Assembly (NCBI GenBank): GCA_027386095.1
Contig: DAHXUN010000001.1
Span: 24,476 to 88,475, forward strand
Length of the DNA stretch: 64,000 nt
From: Nitrososphaerota archaeon
GTDB lineage: Archaea; Thermoproteota; Nitrososphaeria; Nitrososphaerales; UBA183
Direction: 5' to 3'
Shown: positions 25,559 to 33,507 of the stretch, piece after piece
Numbering within the stretch: the stretch's first letter is position 1
Layout of the letters: each line of letters begins with the position of its first letter
Translations under genes and position numbers: made by a program
The notes under the pieces: generated by a model
Databases searched by the model: none
Told to the model about the DNA's origin: nothing
Seen by the model: only the letters and a program-made list of their open reading frames with translations

Positions 25559-26065
25559 CTATCCCCTTGACATTCTATCTGCCTTCGCCTTCGGGACTCC
25601 GGTCCTGGGCGAAGGAGTTGGCCGGTAGTCGCCGGGCACGGTCCCGAAGGCGACGTTGAACCTGTTCCATCCGTTGATTGCGACCACGGCCATGGTGAGG
25701 TCGACGAGCTCCTTTTCGGCGAAATGGTTGCGCGCCTCTTCGAACACGTCATCGGGGACGCCCGAAGTGGCCACAAGCGTGACCGCCTCTGTCCAGCCAA
25801 GCGCCGCACGCTCCTTGGGGGTATAGAATGGCGTCTCCCTCCAGGCCGAAAGGGCGTAGACCCGCTGCTCGGTCTCGCCGGCCGCTCGGGCGTCCTTCGT
25901 GTGCATGTCGAGACACCACGCGCACCTGTTGATTTGCGACGCGCGGATCTTGATCAGGTTCAGGAGCCTAGGTTCTAGGCCGCTGGATTCGACGTATTTC
26001 TCAAGGCCCAACATCGCCTCACGGACGCCGGGCGCGACTTTTCCGTAGCTTAACCTCGGTTTCAT
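25559..26065 (-). CDS. AhpD/carboxymuconolactone decarboxylase family protein
   Basis: 168 residues from ATG 26065 (MKPRLSYGKVAPG); an earlier in-frame start at 26158 adds a poor N-terminus. The CxxC-H active site is INRCAWCLDMHTKDAR, with RVYALSAWRETPFYTPKERAAL following as in AhpD-like peroxidases. It reduces peroxides through its thiol pair. It lies near genes of the oxidative/nitrosative group. Confidence 0.9.
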   Translation of the reverse strand: MKPRLSYGKVAPGVREAMLGLEKYVESSGLEPRLLNLIKIRASQINRCAWCLDMHTKDARAAGETEQRVYALSAWRETPFYTPKERAALGWTEAVTLVATSGVPDDVFEEARNHFAEKELVDLTMAVVAINGWNRFNVAFGTVPGDYRPTPSPRTGVPKAKADRMSRG

Positions 26066-26218
26066 AGGGTTGGGACCGTGCCACTTCGGTTCTATAAGAC
26101 GTGTGCCAAAGGATTTCGGGACAGATCTCGCCCCACCCCTGTAAGCTCGACATCCCAAAGGGCTTTGGGGGAGAGCATAAGGGAGTTCCTAGCTACCTAA
26201 GGGGCTGGAAGAGGACCA

Positions 26219-26974
26219 TTGGAGAAGAGGGATGCGCGTCGGAAAATCGGTGGCCGGCAGGCCTTGAAAGGGACGACGGTCTACGCCATAGGGCACTCGA
26301 CGAGGAAAATCCAGGAATTCATCGAAATACTGCGGGCTCACGACGTGGACAATCTGGTCGACATACGCACGATTCCAAAGTCAAGGCACAACCCGCAATT
26401 CAACGGGAGCGACCTCGCACTTTCGCTCTGCTCAACAGGGATCGGATACATCCACCTCAAGGAGCTGGGGGGCCTCCGCCGTCCTGCCAAGGACTCGAAG
26501 AACACAGGGTGGCGCAACGCGAGCTTCCGCGGCTTCGCAGACTACATGCAGACGGAGGGGTTTGAGGCCGGCTTGGAAAAGCTCGGGCGCCTCGCAAAGG
26601 AAAAGAGAATCGCCATGATGTGCGCAGAGGGGAGTCCCTTCAGGTGCCACAGGTCGCTTGTGGCCGACGCCCTCACTGTGCGCGGGGGGAAGGTCATCCA
26701 CATAGCGAGCAGAGGGGAGGGTCGACCCCACAGACTCACCCCGTTCGCCCGAGTCAAGGGAACTGCTCTGTCCTACCCCACTGGAGCAGCCGAACCAAGG
26801 ACCGGCTCGAAAGGCTGGGCGGACCCGCGTTGGGCCGCGGTGAGCGACAGAGGCGGCCGACCCCAAACATCTTTGGGCCAACCAATAACAGAAGCGGTTG
26901 GTACGAGGGTGGCGGATGCCTGCCCAGAAGCCAAGCGGACAAGAAATAGATGTCCGGGACCTTCCACCACATGA
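26219..26974 (+). CDS. DUF488 family protein
   Basis: 251 residues. VYAIGHSTRKIQEFIEILRAHDVDNLVDIRTIPKSR is the DUF488 signature, and AMMCAEGSPFRCHRSLVADAL is its Cys/His motif. The last about 80 residues (RGEGRPHRL...) are low-complexity and may be disordered; they overlap the next gene. The DUF488 fold is of unknown function and is often near metal or redox genes. A second, shorter member is at 41115. Confidence 0.85.
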   Translation: MEKRDARRKIGGRQALKGTTVYAIGHSTRKIQEFIEILRAHDVDNLVDIRTIPKSRHNPQFNGSDLALSLCSTGIGYIHLKELGGLRRPAKDSKNTGWRNASFRGFADYMQTEGFEAGLEKLGRLAKEKRIAMMCAEGSPFRCHRSLVADALTVRGGKVIHIASRGEGRPHRLTPFARVKGTALSYPTGAAEPRTGSKGWADPRWAAVSDRGGRPQTSLGQPITEAVGTRVADACPEAKRTRNRCPGPSTT

Positions 26975-27551
26975 AAGGCATGGCAAGGTGCTAGAACTCT
27001 TCGACGCTCTGAAGCCAGGAGAGACCCTTTCGGTGGTGAACGACCATGAGCCAGTGCACTTGGTGGCGTTCATGAAGCACGAGCGAAGGGACTTCGACCC
27101 TGAAGCGTACAGGGCCTACGAAAGGGCGCCTGGTGAATGGGTGGGGGTATTCGCAAAGGTCATGGGTGTGACTGGAGACAGGGCCGGTCCAGTCATAACG
27201 AGTTTTGGAAGAGAGAGGCAATACAGCGACTTCTCTTTCTCGCCGATTCCTGTCTACGCGACGCCTTCATACCGCGTGCTACTCACCTACATCAGGGCCG
27301 GGCAGTTCATCCCAGTCCATACGCCTAACATTGACCTGATCTTTGTGGTGCAGTCAGGGAGAGGCACTGTGGTTGCCGGGAGCGAGAGACAGAGAATATC
27401 CCCTGGAGGCGTGATAATAGTCCCCAAAGGAGTCAGACGTGGAATCTTGGCCGAGACCGACATGGAAGCTCTTCACGTAGTCTCTCCGCCTCCTGGCGAT
27501 TCCGACCACGAAGAGGTCTCCCGGAAGATAGCGGCCGGCTCCTTCGAGTGA
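26916..27551 (+). CDS. DUF2249 + cupin fusion protein
   Basis: 211 residues from ATG 26916; ATG 26898 is also possible. Residues 8-75 are DUF2249 (IDVRDLPPHERHGKVLELFD, PGETLSVVNDHEPVHLVAF). Residues 120-190 form a cupin barrel (IRAGQFIPVHTPNIDLIFVV, SPGGVIIVPKGVRRG). DUF2249 is repeatedly linked to NnrS, hemerythrin and NO metabolism. Here it lies 30 nt before an NnrS-like gene, which supports a role in NO or heme/iron sensing. CCAACC/GGTTGG, an inverted repeat, lies at about 26879-26902. Confidence 0.85.
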   Translation: MPAQKPSGQEIDVRDLPPHERHGKVLELFDALKPGETLSVVNDHEPVHLVAFMKHERRDFDPEAYRAYERAPGEWVGVFAKVMGVTGDRAGPVITSFGRERQYSDFSFSPIPVYATPSYRVLLTYIRAGQFIPVHTPNIDLIFVVQSGRGTVVAGSERQRISPGGVIIVPKGVRRGILAETDMEALHVVSPPPGDSDHEEVSRKIAAGSFE

Positions 27552-27581
27552 CCACCCGAGGGATGCTGAACGCCTAAGAAC

Positions 27582-28778
27582 TTGGCCCTTCCCTTCATGG
27601 GCGCCTCCATTGCTTTCATGTTCCTCGCGCTGATGGTGGGGATTTTCCGTCTCATGGCTCAGAACGGAATCGGCCCTGTGGTGCTTGGCGACTTCTTCGC
27701 TCTGCACCCTCTGTTGATGGTCTTCGGTTTCATAGCAGGGATGATCGTCACGGAGAGGATAGCAGGCGTCGAACTGCTGCCACATACAAAGCAGACTTAC
27801 CTCTCCCTCGTAATACCTCCATTCATCTTCATAGGGATGGCGGTCGAAGTAGTAGGCTTTCTTTTCGGTCTTGCTCTGGCCAGCTATGTCGGCGCGGCGT
27901 TGCTCGTGGTTTCCTCCCTCTTCTTCCTCTCGTTACTACGCTCGTTCCTTACGATGGGGCGCGAAAAGGTGTCAGTCCTGTTCATGCTCGTCTCCGGCGT
28001 CGCTCTGCTGCTCTCTGCCCTCCTTTCCGCTTTCTTGCTCCCTGCTGGGAACGTGGGCTTCTGGATGACCCTTCTCCTGTTCCCTGTCGCCTTTGTGCTC
28101 GGCGAAAGAGTGGAACTGACTAGCTTGGCGACCAAGAGCTCTTCAGAGAGGTACGTCCCCGCGCTTTTTATGGTCGTGGTGGTGCTCGGTCTGTTCGGAC
28201 TGGATGCGTTGTCCTTGACTCCTGCGGCAACGACGACCCCAGTCGCATTCGGGTTGATGGGCCTCACGTTTGGGTTCTTCCTAGTCGCTGAGAGGAAGGT
28301 GCGTTCGAACGCAGCAGCCTCACCCTTCCAGAGATATGTGAGCAACCACGTCGAGTTGGCATACATCTGGGGTCTAGCAGGATCGGTGTTTGGGATTGCG
28401 TATTCGCTCTCCCCCATGTTGGTATTTTACGATGCCTTCATCCATTCGCTTGCCTTGGGCTTCATCGGGCTGATGTTCCTTGCACATGGCCCCATAATAC
28501 TCCCCATGGTGACCCGCAGGCAGTTCGACAACGCGAAGCTCTCGTCCATCCCTCTCGCAATCCTCATGGTCGCTCTCGTCACAAGGATAGGCTCTGAGCT
28601 GGCGCTTCTGTACGATGGCGGTTGGCAGTTACATCTCTCAGTTGCGGTTTCAGGGTGGCTGGTCCTTCTCGCCGTCGTCGCCTTTTTCGTTGAGATTCTC
28701 CGCGGGACCAAGCGAAGCGGGGCAGAGCGCCACCTAGGCGCCGTCCAAGCGCCAAAGCGACTCGGTCCATTTCGGTAA
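27582..28778 (+). CDS. NnrS-like 12-helix membrane protein
   Basis: 398 residues starting at TTG (ATG 27597 also possible), almost entirely hydrophobic with about 12 helices. FFALHPLLMVFGFIAGMIV holds the conserved His-Pro of the first helices, and AFIHSLALGFIGLMFLAHGPII another His set, as in the NnrS heme-copper-like family linked to NO stress. It is paralogous to the N-terminal part of the gene at 33458. It forms an operon with the DUF2249-cupin gene. Confidence 0.85.
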   Translation: MALPFMGASIAFMFLALMVGIFRLMAQNGIGPVVLGDFFALHPLLMVFGFIAGMIVTERIAGVELLPHTKQTYLSLVIPPFIFIGMAVEVVGFLFGLALASYVGAALLVVSSLFFLSLLRSFLTMGREKVSVLFMLVSGVALLLSALLSAFLLPAGNVGFWMTLLLFPVAFVLGERVELTSLATKSSSERYVPALFMVVVVLGLFGLDALSLTPAATTTPVAFGLMGLTFGFFLVAERKVRSNAAASPFQRYVSNHVELAYIWGLAGSVFGIAYSLSPMLVFYDAFIHSLALGFIGLMFLAHGPIILPMVTRRQFDNAKLSSIPLAILMVALVTRIGSELALLYDGGWQLHLSVAVSGWLVLLAVVAFFVEILRGTKRSGAERHLGAVQAPKRLGPFR

Positions 28779-28796
28779 GGGTGCAGGTGGCCTTGG

Positions 28797-30173
28797 TTAG
28801 CCCTTCCCTCTCCTCCCCACTCTGCCTAGGAGGGGAGTCAGCTCTTTGATTTCTATCTGGTCGAGGCGCCTCACTGCGTCCTCGATTTTCATCCTCAGGC
28901 CTTCAGGGACACGTGAGGACGCCAACCTATGGAACTTCTCGGCGGCCCGTTCCCAGCTCATGGGTCGAGTGAAGAACCCTTCGTAGTCGTCCGCAAATCT
29001 TTCGAGAGACCGCCCGTCCTGCAGACGGATGGTCACGCTGCATGGCATGGCATTCGGAAACTTGGAGCTGAGCTGTTCGTCGGGGTGGACGTCGACCTTT
29101 CTGAGGAGGGATTGGATGTCTTCCCCGGCGATCCTTTTTGGCAGGTACTGGTGCGGCATGACCTCGCCATCGAGAAGAGCCGCCGAGAGGATGTACGGAA
29201 GGCTGTGGTCCGCTTGCTCCTTGGTCTCTATCAGCTTTTTGTCCCCCTCTTCGCCGCCCCCTATGATGTTGTATGCCACGTCGAATATCCTCAAATCGAT
29301 CGATTCGACGTCCTCGGCCTTGAACTCTGACTCCGCCTGTAAGGCCAAGATGCACTCTATCGCGGACTGGGAATGGACCTCGGCGTTGTACTTCTTCACT
29401 ATAGTGCGGGTGACGGCTTCGAGGTTCTCTCGCTCCCAGCCGATTTCGAAGTTGCCAGCGATCGAATCCATGAACCCCTTGTTCCCCTCGAAGACCTCCA
29501 GGGGGCCTGTGATCCCTTTTGCTGCCATGAAGACAGCCGTCAACGCGCCGAACGACACGAATGGGTAGGCGAGCCCCTTCCAGTTCGAGAGCCTCCCCGT
29601 CCGCGACACCCTCAGGGCGTTGAGCGCGGTGCCGGCGATGGCAATCGCGTTGGCTGCTTTTGCAGGGCTGAGGGAAAGGGCCCGTGCGGCCCCCGCGGCC
29701 ACAGCGTACGCCCCCTGGGTCGTGTGGTCGAATCCCTTCGCTCTCACAGGCGCGACTTCGCTCAATCTGCACTGGACCTGATAGGCCACAGCCAGCGCCG
29801 TGAGGAAGTCTTTGCCGGAAGCCCCCGAGTATTCAGAGGCGGCGAGGACAGGGGCGACGTTGTCGCTGGGGTGGCAGGTCTCGCCCTTCGCGAGGAAGCT
29901 GTCGTTGAAGTCGAGGTACCTGACCAGCGCCCCGTTATAGAGCGCGGCCCTGTCCGGGCTCGTCTTCCCACCTCCTATCAGGGTGGAGAGGGGCGAGCCC
30001 CCGAAGCCTTGTTCGAAAGAGCGTATCTTGGCCACCGGCCCGGCCGACAGAGCGCCTATCGCGCAGCCGATGGCGTCCAGAACCCTGACCTTCAGTTGAA
30101 GGACGGCTTTGTCAGATAGAGCCTTGTACGAAGAAGATGAAACGAATTCAGCCATCTCCTCGACTAGGGTCAT
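28797..30173 (-). CDS. MmgE/PrpD family protein
   Basis: 458 residues. The family's N-terminal helical domain is plain: GALVRYLDFNDSFLAKGETCHPSDNVAPVLAASEYSG with the HPSDN motif, AYQVQCRLSEVAP, GTALNALRVSRTGRLSNWKG. The C-terminal domain includes RIFDVAYNIIGGGEEGDKKL. Members are 2-methylcitrate or related dehydratases. It faces away from the NO-linked genes and is followed by a ComA-like gene on the same strand, suggesting a small organic-acid pathway. Confidence 0.9.
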   Translation of the reverse strand: MTLVEEMAEFVSSSSYKALSDKAVLQLKVRVLDAIGCAIGALSAGPVAKIRSFEQGFGGSPLSTLIGGGKTSPDRAALYNGALVRYLDFNDSFLAKGETCHPSDNVAPVLAASEYSGASGKDFLTALAVAYQVQCRLSEVAPVRAKGFDHTTQGAYAVAAGAARALSLSPAKAANAIAIAGTALNALRVSRTGRLSNWKGLAYPFVSFGALTAVFMAAKGITGPLEVFEGNKGFMDSIAGNFEIGWERENLEAVTRTIVKKYNAEVHSQSAIECILALQAESEFKAEDVESIDLRIFDVAYNIIGGGEEGDKKLIETKEQADHSLPYILSAALLDGEVMPHQYLPKRIAGEDIQSLLRKVDVHPDEQLSSKFPNAMPCSVTIRLQDGRSLERFADDYEGFFTRPMSWERAAEKFHRLASSRVPEGLRMKIEDAVRRLDQIEIKELTPLLGRVGRRGKG

Positions 30174-30232
30174 AGGCCAGCCTTCCCAGGTGTCAGGTTA
30201 GCGCCCTCATCGGCGCCGGGTCAACCGCCGCA

Positions 30233-31102
30233 TCAGGCGTATTCGACCTTCTTCCCTTCCCAGATTTCCTTGTCGCCCCAGAGCCTGGTTCTCCAGGCCG
30301 TGAACTCGACGACCTGGGAGTGGTCGATGAACAGGTTGACATCGCGCCCGAAGGTGGTCAGGTACCATTTGAAGACCGGAGGGTCAGAGGCCTCGAACAT
30401 GAACACTTTGTGCCCGAACCTGTCCACGAGCTTCTCGATCACATCCTTCCTCCACCTTTCGGGGGGAATGTCCTCGGTCAAACCCTCTGACTCCACCATA
30501 ATCATCTTGGCGCCGGCCTTCAGATGCGCCTGAACCTCGTCCGAGAACTCATCGAAGTCTCTCATCCTCATGGACTCGTCGTAGCCTGCAATGTGGGTGC
30601 CCGCCCCCGCGCCTATCATCATCGAGACCTCAGGCTTGGGCTTCATCCCCAGCTTCTGAACGCGCTCGACAATCTCCAACTTGTCTTTGAGGGGGATGGG
30701 TGCAAGGCCGCTCGACACCTCGACCACGTCAAACCCCAGCCCCTTGCACTCCTCGAGGTACCGGTCGACGGCCGATCTCCCTTGGACTATCACTCGCTCT
30801 ACGAACCCGCCGGTCGACACGTAGAGGTCATGCTCGTGGCAAGCTCTGATGATCTCCTTCACTCTGCTTCTGTCGAGGAGTCGCATAGACCCGCCGGCGA
30901 ACTTGTACCCGTCCACATAGTCGCTCCAGTCGTCCAGGAGGTCTTTGAGGTAGCCGTAGCTGATGGAAGTGTAGTAGGGCCCCCTCATCTCTACGACCCC
31001 CACCTGCCTGGGCTTCTTGGGCGGCATGTCTATCCTGACGAAGTCGAACGCCTTCTTCTCTGCGGGCATGGATTGCCTGAATTCAGGAATTGTATTTACC
31101 AT
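30233..31102 (-). CDS. Phosphosulfolactate synthase (ComA) family protein
   Basis: 289 residues from ATG 31102. KFAGGSMRLLDRSRVKEIIRA, VSTGGFVERVI, GFDVVEVSSGLAPIPLKDKL and FGRDVNLFIDHSQVVEFTAWR follow the ComA TIM-barrel pattern (KxGxG, GG, EIS, VNL). ComA adds sulfite to phosphoenolpyruvate in coenzyme M synthesis, but divergent relatives occur outside methanogens. No other CoM gene is nearby. Upstream of MmgE/PrpD, in the same direction, it may catalyse an analogous addition to an unsaturated acid. Confidence 0.85.
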   Translation of the reverse strand: MVNTIPEFRQSMPAEKKAFDFVRIDMPPKKPRQVGVVEMRGPYYTSISYGYLKDLLDDWSDYVDGYKFAGGSMRLLDRSRVKEIIRACHEHDLYVSTGGFVERVIVQGRSAVDRYLEECKGLGFDVVEVSSGLAPIPLKDKLEIVERVQKLGMKPKPEVSMMIGAGAGTHIAGYDESMRMRDFDEFSDEVQAHLKAGAKMIMVESEGLTEDIPPERWRKDVIEKLVDRFGHKVFMFEASDPPVFKWYLTTFGRDVNLFIDHSQVVEFTAWRTRLWGDKEIWEGKKVEYA

Positions 31103-31198
31103 TTTCTCTCGAGAGTGGCACCCTCCTTCGTGGCGACCCTGGTAACCTGGCGGGCGCGTCCATGGATTATCGCCGAGCCCGAACATCTTGGGAGTAAT

Positions 31199-31402
31199 GT
31201 GTATGCCCGCTTGCGATCTTCTCGAGATAGACAGGGATTGGGCACCACGTGTGTGGTCTGCAGAGGACGCTGCAAGTTCAGTTTCGTCATCACCGAGTGG
31301 TCTGCCCCGAACGCCACCCCTCAGGAGTACACCATAACGACCAGATCGATTGAGCTTCTCTGCGAGTGCTGCGATGGCAGAGGCGACAACTGTACGTACT
31401 GA
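31199..31402 (+). CDS. Small Cys-rich protein
   Basis: 67 residues from GTG 31199. TTCVVCRGRCKF and the C-terminal CECCDGRGDNC give eight cysteines, enough for one or two zinc sites. It lies in the divergent region between the ComA-like gene and an HTH-10 regulator. No family recognised. The start is uncertain. Confidence 0.55.
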   Translation: MYARLRSSRDRQGLGTTCVVCRGRCKFSFVITEWSAPNATPQEYTITTRSIELLCECCDGRGDNCTY

Positions 31403-31471
31403 CTCGGCGCTCTTGATTGGGGTGTGGTCGCCGTGGATTGCCCATGCTTCCGGGCTACCGAAAGCCTCCTT

Positions 31472-31484
31472 CTAATCAGGATTC
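31472..31484. promoter_or_regulatory. Operator-like motif upstream of HTH-10 gene
   Basis: CTAATCAGGATT just before the TATA box closely matches the reverse complement of the palindrome at 35931-35946 (CCTAATCAGAATTAGG). Both precede promoters next to HTH-10 genes. Confidence 0.5.
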
Positions 31485-31488
31485 AACC

Positions 31489-31497
31489 TGAAATATA
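31489..31497 (+). promoter_or_regulatory. TATA box of HTH-10 gene
   Basis: TGAAATATA lies 24-30 nt before the ATG at 31520, predicting a leaderless transcript. Confidence 0.6.
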
Positions 31498-31519
31498 GGA
31501 TAGCGCCTCCCTTCTTAGA

Positions 31520-32146
31520 ATGATAGAAGTCCGGTTGGCAATCCAGAACCCGGCGAACTGGGTAGGGAGCCTGGCCGAGTCTGCTCGCGTCAAGATAGTC
31601 GACGTGAAGGAAAGGAAGGGGGTCGTGGAAGACTTCGTGGAGCTCTCGTCGGAGAGCCTTTCGCCCGAGGAGATACTTTCTCACCTGAGGGCGACGGCGG
31701 GAGTCCTGTCCGCCGACATGACGAAGGTTGACAGGAACAGGGTGTTTGGCATGGTCTCTACACACAGTTGTCCCATCTGTTCCACATTCGCCGGATTGAA
31801 CTGTTTTCTCATCTCGGCAGACTCCAGAGATGACGGGAAGATGGAGTGGAGGCTGTTTATCGGCGGCGATACCGACCTAAAAGAGCTCTGCGGGAGGCTC
31901 GACGCCAATCGGGTCAAGTACAATATCCTTGAGGTCTCGCACCATGTGCAGAAGAAGGAAATGACTGCAAGACAGGAAGATATCCTGCGAACGGCTCTAG
32001 ACCTCGGATACTTCGAATTCCCGAAGAGAATTCATCTCGAAGAGCTGGCTGATAAGCTTGGAATAACCCCCGCGACCCTCTCCGAGATTCTCAGAAGGGC
32101 GGAGAAAAAAGTGCTTTCGAGCCACTTCGGCACAACTAAGGACTGA
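31520..32146 (+). CDS. HTH-10 (bacterio-opsin activator-type) transcription regulator
   Basis: 208 residues. The C-terminal HTH_10 is clear: MTARQEDILRTALDLGYFEFPKRIHLEELADKLGITPATLSEILRRAEKKVL, about residues 155-205. The N-terminal sensor contains a CPIC motif (HSCPICSTF) and a later Cys (GLNCFLIS, LKELCGRL) that could bind iron or an iron-sulfur cluster, or sense NO. It is directly followed by two hemerythrin genes and an NnrS-like gene, its probable regulon. An operator-like motif overlaps its promoter. Confidence 0.9.
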   Translation: MIEVRLAIQNPANWVGSLAESARVKIVDVKERKGVVEDFVELSSESLSPEEILSHLRATAGVLSADMTKVDRNRVFGMVSTHSCPICSTFAGLNCFLISADSRDDGKMEWRLFIGGDTDLKELCGRLDANRVKYNILEVSHHVQKKEMTARQEDILRTALDLGYFEFPKRIHLEELADKLGITPATLSEILRRAEKKVLSSHFGTTKD

Positions 32147-32314
32147 CGTCTTCTCTCCTGACGCTTGTCCGCCTCCGGCGGTGGTGTATTCTACTCTGCA
32201 CACGACTGAAAGTCCGCCCTCCGGAGTTCAGCCTTCGAAGGGAACTGGGAGTCTGGTCCTATGCCATAGCTGTTTGGGGTTAATGCTAAGTCAGTCCCCT
32301 TCCCACCGTCTCCT

Positions 32315-32776
32315 ATGAGCGACCTGCAAGCCCCGAGTTCACTGGAGGAGGAGCACCGTGAACTTTTCCGCGAACTTGTGGAACTGGAGTCGGAAGGAGG
32401 CGAGACAGGAAAAGCTGTCAAGGAACTCTTGGCGGTCCTTGAACCTCACTTCGAGAAGGAGGAGAGCGTCGTGATGCCCCTTCTCGGAGCCTTAAGGCCG
32501 CTCTCTGATGGGAAGCCAATACGCAATCCTTCCGAAGCGATGTCTCTTTACAAGATGCTCTCGTCAGACTACCCGAAGATGCTAAAGGAACATGCGCAGG
32601 TGAAGAAGCTTATCGAGCGTGTTCGGATGGCTGCAGCGAAGGTGGAGAAAGGTCGCGCGTTGACGGTAATGGATGGACTCGAGCACCACGCCAAGGTGGA
32701 GGAAGAGGTCCTCTACCCAGCCGCCATGCTGGTCGGAGCCTTCGCGAAGGGTAAAACAAAGGCGAAGGTCCGTTGA
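32315..32776 (+). CDS. Hemerythrin HHE-domain protein
   Basis: 153 residues with the full hemerythrin ligand set: EEEHRELFRE, LEPHFEKEESVVMP, KEHAQVKKL and LEHHAKVEEEVLYPAA. The four-helix bundle binds a di-iron centre for O2 or NO. It overlaps the next hemerythrin gene as TTGA, so the pair is translated together. A TATA-like TTAATGC lies near 32279. Confidence 0.9.
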   Translation: MSDLQAPSSLEEEHRELFRELVELESEGGETGKAVKELLAVLEPHFEKEESVVMPLLGALRPLSDGKPIRNPSEAMSLYKMLSSDYPKMLKEHAQVKKLIERVRMAAAKVEKGRALTVMDGLEHHAKVEEEVLYPAAMLVGAFAKGKTKAKVR

Positions 32777-33192
32777 GTGCCGTCGCGCCGATAGGACATC
32801 TGCAGGAGATCCGTATGCTGGTTGGCCGGCTGGAAAAGGAGCACAGGGCATTCGCATCAGACATAGGCGGATTGGAGGAGAAGGTCCAGGCAGACGAAGT
32901 AGGCATGGTCAGGAAGCTCTTCGTTCAGTTGCAAGACAGCCTAACCGATCATATGCTGGTGGAAGAGTTCGAAGTCTACCCCGAACTCATGCGAAAGAAT
33001 CTGTTCGATGCGTCGATTAGTTCCATAATGCAGCAGCATCACGACGTGACATCCTCGCTCGGCAAGATGGAGCTTTCCCTTCGTTTAGGGAACTTCATAG
33101 AATTCCAAGCTGTCCTTGAAGAGCTCGCCAGGGTCCTGCGCAAGCACCAGCCTGCGGAAGAAGAGAAGGTCTTTCCGCTGGCGACAGTTTAA
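32773..33192 (+). CDS. Second hemerythrin HHE-domain protein
   Basis: 139 residues starting at TTG overlapping the previous TGA. Ligand positions: LEKEHRAFA, LTDHMLVEEFEVYPEL, MQQHHDVTSS and LRKHQPAEEEKVFPLA. It differs enough from its neighbour to be an old duplicate. Probably a di-iron NO/O2-binding partner of the NnrS-type proteins. Confidence 0.9.
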   Translation: MSAVAPIGHLQEIRMLVGRLEKEHRAFASDIGGLEEKVQADEVGMVRKLFVQLQDSLTDHMLVEEFEVYPELMRKNLFDASISSIMQQHHDVTSSLGKMELSLRLGNFIEFQAVLEELARVLRKHQPAEEEKVFPLATV

Positions 33193-33204
33193 GGGATATT
33201 CCTT

Positions 33205-33507
33205 ATGGCCGACTTTCGGCATCCAAGACCAAATGTCAAGCAGATAAGATTCTGTTCCCTGTGCGCGGTTTCTGGCATCGTCACCCCATCGGAGTGTTAC
33301 CACGCAACGCGGCTGGATTACTGCACCTTTCACTACTGGCTCGTGCGAGGGCGCGTTGGAAGCCACGGCTATTCGCTGGAAGACTACGTGAACTGGTCTA
33401 AGAAATTCTCTTTCCGGGTCTCTCTGCCGTCGAAGGCAGACTGCGCGAGGATGCAGAATGAGTACGACGGAGAACGGGATAGGCCTTCCGCAGAGCTCAG
33501 GGCCTGA
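33205..33507 (+). CDS. Small Cys/His protein in NO-linked operon
   Basis: 100 residues. CSLCAVSGIVTPSECYHATR and DYCTFHYWLVRGRVGSHGYS carry four Cys and several His, suggesting a metal site. The sequence beyond residue 75 looks flexible and overlaps the next gene's start. It sits between the hemerythrins and the NnrS-split-barrel fusion, so it may serve the same membrane system. No family recognised. Confidence 0.65.
   Translation: MADFRHPRPNVKQIRFCSLCAVSGIVTPSECYHATRLDYCTFHYWLVRGRVGSHGYSLEDYVNWSKKFSFRVSLPSKADCARMQNEYDGERDRPSAELRA

Noticed and set aside
29373..30119. 248-residue plus-strand frame
   Set aside because: Shadow of the MmgE/PrpD gene on the other strand.
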